64,000 nt of DNA from NCBI GenBank assembly GCA_965249895.1, contig CBDFNC010000004.1, positions 496,001-560,000 on the forward strand. The letters run 5' to 3'. The number at the start of each line of letters is the position of its first letter. The stretch's first letter is position 1. Positions 27,602-36,404 of the stretch are shown piece after piece. The notes under the pieces were generated by a model. The model searched no databases. It saw only the letters and a program-made list of their open reading frames with translations, and was not told the DNA's origin. The position numbers and the translations under genes were made by a program. The stretch is from CBDFNC01 sp965249895. Its GTDB lineage: Bacteria > Pseudomonadota > Gammaproteobacteria > Enterobacterales > CBDFNC01.

Positions 27602-30600
27602 ATACTTACCTTCACCTTTTGCGAGGAGCGTACAACGGAAATATCGGCGACCTTTGCCCTGTTTCGCCGAACCAAAATATATTCGACTATCGCGTTAACA
27701 CTCGGGTGTTTAAGCACTAGGGTGGCCGGCAGTTGCATCTCTAGCACGGCCTGTAGCCGGTTCTTCAGATCTATTGCCATCAAGGAATTCAACCCATACT
27801 CGAAGATATTGGCGTCTTGCTCTAAGCCCTCACTGGATTCTAGCCCCAAGACATGTGCCAGATATTGGCAGGTTTTGGTCGTCAGCAGCTCTCGCTTGAC
27901 TTCATCCTGGCTGGCATTAAGACGTTGCAGGAACCTATCGTCCCCGCTTTCCTCAGCAATGTTAATCAAATCGCTGAGTATTGTTGCATCACAGGGGTGA
28001 GATAGTTCAGTTACCAATGTCGACCAATCCACATCAAAAATTCCAGCCTGGGGCAGCGATGATGTCATCAGCATCGCCATCGCAGCTAAACCTCTTTTAG
28101 GTTCGATAAGCGCCAAACTGGTATTTTCTTCGCCGCAATTTTTCGTCATACTGCCGCTGGCCCACGGTCCCCAGTTAATGGACGTACCTGGTTTACCCAT
28201 AGCGTTGCGGTGATCACACAAGCCATCCATAAAGGCATTGGCGCTGGCGTCGATATACAGCCCTGACCCGGTGAGTATTTCCGAGGCTGACGAGCAGCAG
28301 ATAAAGAAATCCAGATCAATATCATTGGTCTGTTGATGCAGATTCCAACTACCGAGTGTTTTGAGTCGCTGTGTTTTGCCAACTGATGTATCGCTTTGCT
28401 CGGCGTGAATGGGATACCCTGGCGAACCTGCGCAGTGAAAAATGCCGCCCAAAATAGGACCATTCTGGCAAATTTGTGTCAGGACCCCATCGAGGTCGGT
28501 TGCTTGGCTGACATCAGCGGTAAATACAGCGATGTTAACTCCCCTAGCATGCACTCTTTCAATGGATTCCAGGGCTACTCTATCCACCATTGTGCTGCCG
28601 GTTAAGGCGATGTGCTTGGCGCCATTTGTCGCCAACCAATCGATGATCTCCAGCCCAATAGCTTCAAGCCCACCAGTGACGAGGTAACTTTTATCCGCGC
28701 CAATAATGTTTTGTTTAACGCTACGTAGTGCCGTGATACTCGCTGTAGAAAAATCCAGTATTACCTTTTCATCGCTATCACAACCTTGCAGGAAATCTGA
28801 TGTTTCCTGTAAGGCTTGCACGGAAAATGTTTTACCCCCTTTGTAGCTAGGTTTATGTTGAAACATAAACCGGCATTGGTTAAGGCTCTGCGAAATAACT
28901 TGTGGGTTGTTTTCGAGTAACTGAGTTAATTCAATTTGACTGTACGAACTCGAGTTACTCGCCAAGGTCGCTAACAACTGGGGGCTATTTGACGAGACCA
29001 TATCCACAAAAGGGGCACATGGGCAAAGTAACGTGGCGGCCTGATTTGAGTGAGGACCCATCGCAAAGTTAACGACCAGGTCGACCCCCTTACCACAGGT
29101 AAGGTTAAGGATAACGTCTCGATAAGTATCTATTGTGGCGGAAAATACTCCGCTTAAGCCGAGCTGTTGCAGTTGCTCCCTGTCCGATTGTTTGATGGCG
29201 GTTGCGTATACATCTAGTGATTTGGCCTTGGCAAACTCTGCCAATGTATAACCCACAATCCCACCAGCGTTATGGATTAACATGCTCTGACCCTCCCTAA
29301 GCGAGGCTGCATGTTGCAGTACATATTGGCTTATCACTCCCGCCCGTAGGTTCGAAAGATGTTCAGGATAAACCTGCTGACTGCCCAATCTACTGATGGG
29401 TAATGCAAGGTTAGCGTTAACCCTGATAAATGAGGCTGGGGTTTGCCTGGATATCGCCATAACACGCTCTCCCGTGGCAAATTGCGCTACCCCGGCACCG
29501 CAGCTAACTATGGTTCCCAGGTATTCATAGAGTTCGCCGGGCTCATTGCGACCTGCATTCGCTAATTCAAGGTGATTCAGCTGCTGCCTGTCGATAGATA
29601 CACGTTCGACTCGTAGCTCGAATTCATCCGTCGCCAGCTCAATGTGGTCATCGCAGCAAAAAGCGCGAAGCTGTGAAACTGTGGACAGTTTATCGAAGCC
29701 CAATTTGAAACTAGTGTCTTCGTTTATTGCGGTGGTGTAATGGCTATGGTTAGCCAGCATATCCGCACTCGTTCGACACAGGCGATGGACAAATCTGCCT
29801 TGCTCTCGCAACAACACTTCCTGCTCATAGCTATCGTGTAACATTTCGTCGGCGACAAGGTTTATCTGATGCTGGGAAACTGTTTGACCAAGATCAACCA
29901 AGCTCACCTGATATTGCGGATATGCGTTGCTCAATGCACGAGCGGCGCCCCAAAATGAATGCTGAACGGCTCTTGTTTTACCACTGTCTCCCGGGATCCT
30001 GTGAGCCGACTGAGAGCAAAGATAAAAGCGTGGCGGTAACTTCCACCGGCTTTTGTTAATGATCTTGAATACGTTAGCCGGCGTAACTGAGGTGTTTAGG
30101 CAGGTCTGAAGAATAATATCAGCGTGACTGGAGCTAACATCAAGGCTATCGATACCCCAAAGGTAGATAACACCCAGGCAATCACCGTCCATCTTCTCGA
30201 GTGTATCGGTAAGCGCTTGCTCCATATGGGCGCAATGATAGAGACAGGTAGTTTTTTGGCTACGCAAATGCATTTCTTGCGCTAGCTGCTCAGCCACCCC
30301 CTGTTTGTCTGCAAGAATTAACCATTGGCCCTGATGTTGGTTACTGTTTTCAGTACTTTTAGGCAACGTTTGCTGCCGCCACTGGTAGTTGTAGAGTAAA
30401 TTCAGCTCACTTTGTTGCTCGCTGACAGATACTGTACGTGCGTGAAGCTCTACGCCACGAAGCTCGATAAGTATTTCACCTTGATCATCGATAATTCTCA
30501 GGTCGCAGTTAATTTGCTCAGCATCTTTGAAGTTTGTTTGTAGATAGGCGTAACCCTTGCCGCTGGGTTTGCCCTTAAAAATGACGCTGTCTATTTTCTC

Positions 30601-33600
30601 CGGCAAATAGGGGCAATCAAGGGTTGCAAACAGACTTTGAAAAGCACTCTCCAGCAAAACCGGATGCAATAGATAATCATCGAGTTGTTGCAACTCCTCG
30701 GCGGGTAAATTTAATCTGACCAAGGAGTCCATATCGCTGTACCAGACATGACTGACAGCCTGGAAATTGTGCGAAATATTAAGGCCTAACTGGCGGCAAT
30801 GTTTATAAAAATCACTTTGAACCATCTCTTGAGGAAGGGACGAGATGATCGCACTAATTGCTAGGGGTGTACTGTTTTCAAGCGCACTGGCATGCGAGAT
30901 CGTGCCCTGACTATATTGAACCCACTGTTTGCTGTTATTGTCTATCGCGCAAATACGGTAATCTCCCGACACGCCGTCATAAACACTTTCGAGGGTGTAC
31001 CCCTTGCCTGTGGAAACGACAAGCGCCCCGCTAAATTCAACCCCTTCAAGGCACAGAGGAAATTGCGCGTTTTTTTCAATGGCCATTTTCAACGCCATTT
31101 CAACATATGCAGAATTTGGGTAGATGATCTCACCATCGATTTGATGACCCAACAAATTGCACAATTCCTGCAACTCAAGGTTGTTTTGCCACAGCGCAGT
31201 GGTCGAACTTAGCCTGCTGCCGAGTAACGGGTGTTGCCGGTACGAAAAATTACCCTGCTTGTGGCTGTTATTAATTCGCGCAGCTTTTTGCTCCTCGCTC
31301 TCATGCCAAAAGCCTTGGTGCTGCCAGGCATAATTAGGCAGTTGTACCCATTGGCGTTCCTCTGGGTACATCAGCTTCCAATTGACCTTAAACCCACGAC
31401 AATGCAGGGACGCCAATGTATTAGCAGCCATCAAACAATCATCCTTGCCGCGCAATAACGTCGCAATTACAACGCTATTGCCACTTTGCTTTATGTTATC
31501 TTCCATTGCACCGGACAGAGCTGAATGGGGCGCCACTTCAACGAAAGCGAAAGTTCCGGTCGCCTGTATATTGTCGATTGCCTTTTTAAACAGCACAGGT
31601 TTGCGAACATTGTCAGCCCAATATTCTGGGCCCCAGTCGCCCTCTTTGGTTAGTTCACCGGATACCGTCGAGTAGAGTGCCGTATGGGGGCTGTGGACAC
31701 GAATTCCCTGCAGTGCTGAAATAAGTGATGTCTTCAAGCGATCCATCACCGGGCTGTGATATGGCACACCAACCTTAAGGAAACGCGCAAAAATACCGAG
31801 TTGCTCCAACTTCTCGTAAATCAGCTGCAAACTATTGGTTTCACCTGAAAGCGTAATCGCTTGCTCGCTGTTGATTGCGGCGATAGAGACCCTGTCTTCG
31901 ACGCCAAGCAAATAGGGTTTTATCTCTAATTCAGTGAGCCTAACGGCAAGCATGCTACCCATACCTTCAGTGGTATGTTGTAACTGACTACGGTGGTAGA
32001 TAATCTTGATGGCATCGTCGAAGTCGAATACTCCGGCAACATACGCTGCGGCAACCTCACCGGCGCTGTGACCGACTATACAGTTTGCCTTAACGCCCCA
32101 ACTATCGAGCAATGCGACCAAGGATACCTGAACAGCAAATATAGCTGGCTGTGCAATACGCGTTTCATATATTAACTTCGGATTTTCTTGATTGCCGATA
32201 GCCTCAATTAACGACCAACCGCTATGTGTTTTTAGCGCCTTGCTACAACGGTCCATCATCTGTCTAAAGATGGGATGGCGTCTGTACAATTCCATGCCCA
32301 TGGCTGGCCAAGTGGTCCCCATACCTGAAAAGACAAACGCAACGCCTTGATGGTTTGTCCGCGATGCACTGCCACTTACGTAAGCCATGTCAGGCTTGCT
32401 GTTCAGGTAACATTTGATACCTGCAGCGATCTCATTACTCTCCTTGCCACTAATAACCAGACGATGTTTAAAGTGATCTCTTCCCAATGCTGCGCTATAA
32501 CACAGGTCGTCAAGGTCTTCAGAGTCGGTAAAAGAGAAACACAGATCGAAATATTTCTGCGCTTGTTGCTTCAATCCCTCGGGAGTTTTGGCGCTAATAG
32601 TGAGCTGTTTTACATCTGATTGAGGCTTGCGTGCACTGTGAGTGTCACGTGGAGGCGCCTGTTCGAGCACCACATTGGCATTCGTACCGCCAAAGCCAAA
32701 AGAGTTGACTATCGCTTTACGGGATTTGCCATAGGTTTCCGGCCATTGCGTGTTTTCAGCAGCAATCGAAATATTGAGTTCAGCAAGATCGATGGCCGGA
32801 TTGATATTGTTATAATGAATATTGCCTGGAATCGTGCCCGTATTCAGGGCCATCACAGTTTTTATCAAACCCGCCATTCCGGCCGCCGACTCGGTATGGC
32901 CAATGTTACTCTTTACCGAGCCCACGGCACATTTGGCAAGCAGTCTGTCGCGTAAGCCCAGCGTTTTCCCCAACGCATTTAATTCAATGGGGTCGCCTAA
33001 TGCGGTGCCTGTGCCATGTGCTTCGGCGTACTGAATCTCCTTACTGGCAAAACCTGCTTTGGCAAGCGACTTTTGTAACAAGATTTGTTGAGAGTGGCCA
33101 TTGGGCACGGTAATACCACTGGTGTGCCCATCTTGATTGACGCCAGTAGCCTTAATAACAGCAAGAATTTGATTGCCATCTGCTTGGGCATCACTGAGTT
33201 TTTTTAACACAACTAGCCCTGCCCCTTCGCTACGAACGTAACCATTAGCAGCTGCATCAAAACTCTTACATTTACCATCCCCGGAAAGCAACGACGCCTT
33301 ACAAAAAGACATGGTGGACTCTGGCCGCAACAAAATATTTACACCACCAGCAACGGCCACCTGGCTATCGCCATTGATGATAGCTTTACAGGCCATATCA
33401 AGCGCAACCAAAGATGATGAGCAAGCTGTATCTAACGTGACACTGGGACCGGTAAAATTAAAACAGTATGAAATGCGATTTGACGCCAGCGCCATCGACT
33501 GGCCCGTTGCTGTGTGGCTGGTGATCCTTGCGCGCGATACAGAGTCAAACTGGATCAATTCATAATCATGCATAAATTGGCCGATATAAACCGCGGTATC

Positions 33601-33987
33601 ACTGCCATATAAGTCACGGGTAACAATATTGGCATTTTCGAATGCTTCGTGAGTTAGCTCGAGTAACCATCGATGTTGAGGATCGATATGAGGCGCCTCT
33701 TTGGGAGATATACCAAAGAATTGTGGGTCGAAGTTTTCGATATCTGAAATAAAACCACCGCGTTTAACATGCATACGATTGGCTTTGTCGGTATCACTGT
33801 TAAAATAGGCATTAATGTCCCATCGATCGGCTGGAACATTCGATATCCCGTCACCACCATTGAGCAGGAAATCAAAAAAAGAATCTGGTGAAGTTCCCTC
33901 TCCAGGAAATCTACACGACATCCCAACGATAGCAACGTCTGTACTACTCACTTTTGTGCGATCACCACGACCGATTTTCGATTTCAT
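27598..33987 (-). CDS. Type I polyketide synthase, KS-AT-DH*-ER*-KR*-ACP
   Basis: A 2129-residue single-module PKS. KS (about 17-440) has DTACSSSL, EAHGTGT and NIGHTESAAG, so the Cys-His-His triad is complete. AT (about 560-870) has GHSAGE near 641, malonyl-like. DH (about 930-1210) has HQIDGEIIYP near 951, but the second catalytic motif reads HPVLLESAFQ (Glu for Asp) and the usual YGPxFQ is ISHNFQ. ER near 1420-1740 has GGIVG for GGVG. KR near 1750-1930 has TGGLEAIG for TGGxGGLG, and aligns DASANAF against YAAANAF, so the catalytic Tyr seems to be Asp. ACP near 2069 has YGLNSL. The active parts are probably KS-AT-ACP, adding one malonate without reduction. It has no loading module. Confidence 0.95.
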   Translation of the reverse strand: MKSKIGRGDRTKVSSTDVAIVGMSCRFPGEGTSPDSFFDFLLNGGDGISNVPADRWDINAYFNSDTDKANRMHVKRGGFISDIENFDPQFFGISPKEAPHIDPQHRWLLELTHEAFENANIVTRDLYGSDTAVYIGQFMHDYELIQFDSVSRARITSHTATGQSMALASNRISYCFNFTGPSVTLDTACSSSLVALDMACKAIINGDSQVAVAGGVNILLRPESTMSFCKASLLSGDGKCKSFDAAANGYVRSEGAGLVVLKKLSDAQADGNQILAVIKATGVNQDGHTSGITVPNGHSQQILLQKSLAKAGFASKEIQYAEAHGTGTALGDPIELNALGKTLGLRDRLLAKCAVGSVKSNIGHTESAAGMAGLIKTVMALNTGTIPGNIHYNNINPAIDLAELNISIAAENTQWPETYGKSRKAIVNSFGFGGTNANVVLEQAPPRDTHSARKPQSDVKQLTISAKTPEGLKQQAQKYFDLCFSFTDSEDLDDLCYSAALGRDHFKHRLVISGKESNEIAAGIKCYLNSKPDMAYVSGSASRTNHQGVAFVFSGMGTTWPAMGMELYRRHPIFRQMMDRCSKALKTHSGWSLIEAIGNQENPKLIYETRIAQPAIFAVQVSLVALLDSWGVKANCIVGHSAGEVAAAYVAGVFDFDDAIKIIYHRSQLQHTTEGMGSMLAVRLTELEIKPYLLGVEDRVSIAAINSEQAITLSGETNSLQLIYEKLEQLGIFARFLKVGVPYHSPVMDRLKTSLISALQGIRVHSPHTALYSTVSGELTKEGDWGPEYWADNVRKPVLFKKAIDNIQATGTFAFVEVAPHSALSGAMEDNIKQSGNSVVIATLLRGKDDCLMAANTLASLHCRGFKVNWKLMYPEERQWVQLPNYAWQHQGFWHESEEQKAARINNSHKQGNFSYRQHPLLGSRLSSTTALWQNNLELQELCNLLGHQIDGEIIYPNSAYVEMALKMAIEKNAQFPLCLEGVEFSGALVVSTGKGYTLESVYDGVSGDYRICAIDNNSKQWVQYSQGTISHASALENSTPLAISAIISSLPQEMVQSDFYKHCRQLGLNISHNFQAVSHVWYSDMDSLVRLNLPAEELQQLDDYLLHPVLLESAFQSLFATLDCPYLPEKIDSVIFKGKPSGKGYAYLQTNFKDAEQINCDLRIIDDQGEILIELRGVELHARTVSVSEQQSELNLLYNYQWRQQTLPKSTENSNQHQGQWLILADKQGVAEQLAQEMHLRSQKTTCLYHCAHMEQALTDTLEKMDGDCLGVIYLWGIDSLDVSSSHADIILQTCLNTSVTPANVFKIINKSRWKLPPRFYLCSQSAHRIPGDSGKTRAVQHSFWGAARALSNAYPQYQVSLVDLGQTVSQHQINLVADEMLHDSYEQEVLLREQGRFVHRLCRTSADMLANHSHYTTAINEDTSFKLGFDKLSTVSQLRAFCCDDHIELATDEFELRVERVSIDRQQLNHLELANAGRNEPGELYEYLGTIVSCGAGVAQFATGERVMAISRQTPASFIRVNANLALPISRLGSQQVYPEHLSNLRAGVISQYVLQHAASLREGQSMLIHNAGGIVGYTLAEFAKAKSLDVYATAIKQSDREQLQQLGLSGVFSATIDTYRDVILNLTCGKGVDLVVNFAMGPHSNQAATLLCPCAPFVDMVSSNSPQLLATLASNSSSYSQIELTQLLENNPQVISQSLNQCRFMFQHKPSYKGGKTFSVQALQETSDFLQGCDSDEKVILDFSTASITALRSVKQNIIGADKSYLVTGGLEAIGLEIIDWLATNGAKHIALTGSTMVDRVALESIERVHARGVNIAVFTADVSQATDLDGVLTQICQNGPILGGIFHCAGSPGYPIHAEQSDTSVGKTQRLKTLGSWNLHQQTNDIDLDFFICCSSASEILTGSGLYIDASANAFMDGLCDHRNAMGKPGTSINWGPWASGSMTKNCGEENTSLALIEPKRGLAAMAMLMTSSLPQAGIFDVDWSTLVTELSHPCDATILSDLINIAEESGDDRFLQRLNASQDEVKRELLTTKTCQYLAHVLGLESSEGLEQDANIFEYGLNSLMAIDLKNRLQAVLEMQLPATLVLKHPSVNAIVEYILVRRNRAKVADISVVRSSQKVKVSI

Positions 33988-34248
33988 TAAACTGCGCCCT
34001 CAAACTTGTAATTTATTTGTTTAATACCTATTCGCACACCCGATTACTGGATATTTCTCCATGTAAAAACCTGAGCCTGAATTTTATATTATTTAAATAA
34101 AATAAAACCGCGAAAACACCACTACAAAACACACTAAATAAAATAAAACAACAAAGCTAAAAAAGTCAAAATCACAACACAATAACAACCAGGAAAAGCC
34201 AACTAACATCAACGAGAGAATATGAGACTTAGAGATAAATATACTAAA

Positions 34249-35823
34249 TCAGTTCTTACTGAATCTAACAATAGCGTCTTGGCATGCCCTTACAGTTAAC
34301 GCCATATAGGTTAATGTAGGATGAATATTAGAGTTAGTAACAAACACCGAACCATCCGTAATATATAGGTTATCTATTTCCCAGCTCTTGCACATGTGAT
34401 TTACAAAACTAGATTTTTTGTTTACCCCCATTTTTGCAGTTCCACATTCATGAACGCTACTACCAGCTATTGATGGCCTATTAAATGTTAGAACATCCTC
34501 AAAACCTGCACCTTTAAGTATCAGACCCGCTTCTGACTCCATGTCGTCAAACATTCTAATTTCATTATCTCCATAATTAAAATTAATTACCGGCATAGGT
34601 AAGCCATACTCATCCAGGCGATCATCATTAAATTTCACCCAGTTCGTTCTATAGGGAAGGCATTCCCCATAGCCCATTAGCGTAAACGAAGCTTTTGACA
34701 TACTGTGAGTAGGTAACGGTGATGTGATATTCACCTGATTATATGCCTGCTCTACACCGCCCAACCAACCAATATATGAAAATCCTCTTTTATACTTTTC
34801 ATTTTTAATAATATTTTTAAATCTTGGGATATATACTACTGAAGGTCTTACCAAGTTGTGGTTAACACTTTCCACACTCTCTCTAGAGTCAATGCCAATG
34901 GCATTTATACTCGTAGGGTGATCCATCAAATACCTACCTAACACTCGACTTTCATTACCAAGACCTTTTGGGTGTAACTTGGTTTTAGAAGCCCAAAGGA
35001 GCTGTGCTGTAGCAATCGAACCTGCGCATAGAAACACCACTTTTGCATTAACTTCATGCTCCTTTCCTGTATTTCTATCTATATAAACCACTGACTCTAT
35101 ATTCTTATTATCCTTACACATCAATAACTTTGTAACAACACTTCGGGGTTTTAGTTGGCAATTTCCAGAATTTATCGCATCACGTATTGTGCAGACTATT
35201 GACGAGAAATGGGCTTCAGATTCTAAACTTGAACTTCCTTCTTTCCCTTCAAAAGCACTCCTATTGTCATGATCCTCGGTTAAAACCGCAGTCCTAGCCA
35301 TTGTTAAAGCCATCCCTTTAGGGAGCGAATTTTTAATTCTGATTTCTGAATTATTAAATGAAAATGGCTTTAGGAAATTACCATCCGGCAGGTGTTCAAT
35401 ACCTTCATAAAAACCACTGACGCCTATTTTCCTCTCAACAATATCGTAATACTTTTTGAGTTGGTAATAATTCAGCGGCCATTGCTCGGTTGCACCATCA
35501 GTAGGTTTAAATTCCAAGTCTGAAAACCTAAAGCATGCTCCCCCCCACAAATTAGTTTTACCACCCACAGCGTCACTTCTAATCCAATCAAAATTACCCT
35601 CGTACGGGAACGATTTATCATCTTCAAAAATATGTTTCGTGCATTCATTATAAGCATAGCTTTTGGATTGTATTGGCTGCCTTAAAGGATCCTGGCCATT
35701 AATTCCTATTTTCTTGAAGTCCCCTTTTTCCAAAACAAGAACCTTAAACCCACTTTCAGATAACTCCTTTGCGGCCCAACCACCTGTTGCACCTGACCCA
35801 ACAATTACAACATCGAAAGCCAT
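34249..35823 (-). CDS. GMC-family FAD-dependent oxidoreductase
   Basis: A 524-residue protein with an N-terminal FAD-binding motif (VVIVGSGATGGWAAKEL) and the C-terminal GMC region with SSVHECGTAKMG and SNIHPTLTYMAL, which carry the active-site His/Asn type residues of sugar and alcohol dehydrogenases of the gluconate/fructose dehydrogenase branch. It has no signal peptide, so it is probably cytosolic. An AGGTGA site precedes the ATG. It is the first minus-strand gene of the locus, 261 bp upstream of the PKS, and may oxidise a hydroxyl of the product or of a precursor sugar. The link to the pathway is inferred from position only. Confidence 0.87.
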   Translation of the reverse strand: MAFDVVIVGSGATGGWAAKELSESGFKVLVLEKGDFKKIGINGQDPLRQPIQSKSYAYNECTKHIFEDDKSFPYEGNFDWIRSDAVGGKTNLWGGACFRFSDLEFKPTDGATEQWPLNYYQLKKYYDIVERKIGVSGFYEGIEHLPDGNFLKPFSFNNSEIRIKNSLPKGMALTMARTAVLTEDHDNRSAFEGKEGSSSLESEAHFSSIVCTIRDAINSGNCQLKPRSVVTKLLMCKDNKNIESVVYIDRNTGKEHEVNAKVVFLCAGSIATAQLLWASKTKLHPKGLGNESRVLGRYLMDHPTSINAIGIDSRESVESVNHNLVRPSVVYIPRFKNIIKNEKYKRGFSYIGWLGGVEQAYNQVNITSPLPTHSMSKASFTLMGYGECLPYRTNWVKFNDDRLDEYGLPMPVINFNYGDNEIRMFDDMESEAGLILKGAGFEDVLTFNRPSIAGSSVHECGTAKMGVNKKSSFVNHMCKSWEIDNLYITDGSVFVTNSNIHPTLTYMALTVRACQDAIVRFSKN

Positions 35824-36404
35824 AACTCACCTAAATTTTCCATATTTACTTAAAGAGAATATTAATACAATTTATCTTTAGACAGCATAGGTACAACATC
35901 TATTTTTCAGACTTAAAAGCTAAACGCAAACGACCTTATGGCCATAGGAATAACATTGACAGCCCAATAAAAACAACATTGAGGTTAATGATGTATTTAA
36001 AGAATCATAAACATTTAACAAAAACACAATCATTCAATGACATAATAGCTACAGTAGTCAAGTGTTATTTTAGAGAAATATAAATAAACACAAGGGGGAA
36101 CACGAGGGATTTATTTAGGATAAAAAGTCTTATTTTGGAAAATTTTCAATTTAGAACACTCGAAGAATATACAAACAAACCTTTCTGAAAATAACACTTA
36201 TGTAACAAAACATTGCAACATATTACTTTTGTCTTTCAAATTGATACGAAAAACCTTGTTGTGATTTATATCACTAAATGACAATGATATTTGTTTTACT
36301 TTTTAGCCAGCTCACAAATCAGTCATTTCGAGGAATGGGCTTTAATCAAAACGTTAACGATGTTGACAATTTTATGTCATGGAACAATTCACAAGGACCC
36401 ACGA
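35824..36404. promoter_or_regulatory. Divergent intergenic region between biosynthetic locus and chitobiase
   Basis: About 580 bp of AT-rich DNA between the GMC oxidoreductase (minus) and the chitobiase (plus). It should hold the promoter for the megasynthase operon and that of the chitobiase. A CRP-like palindrome lies at 36260-36275; no other operator was recognised. Confidence 0.5.
36260..36275 (+). promoter_or_regulatory. CRP/Vfr-like binding site
   Basis: TGTGATTTATATCACT matches the TGTGA-N6-TCACA consensus except for the last base. It lies about 130 bp upstream of the chitobiase ATG, which fits catabolite control of chitin use. This is a sequence match only. Confidence 0.5.

Noticed and set aside
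36291..36404. Longer start for the chitobiase (919 codons)
   Set aside because: The extension has no ribosome site and would bury the clear signal peptide that begins at 36405; it also lies within the promoter region.
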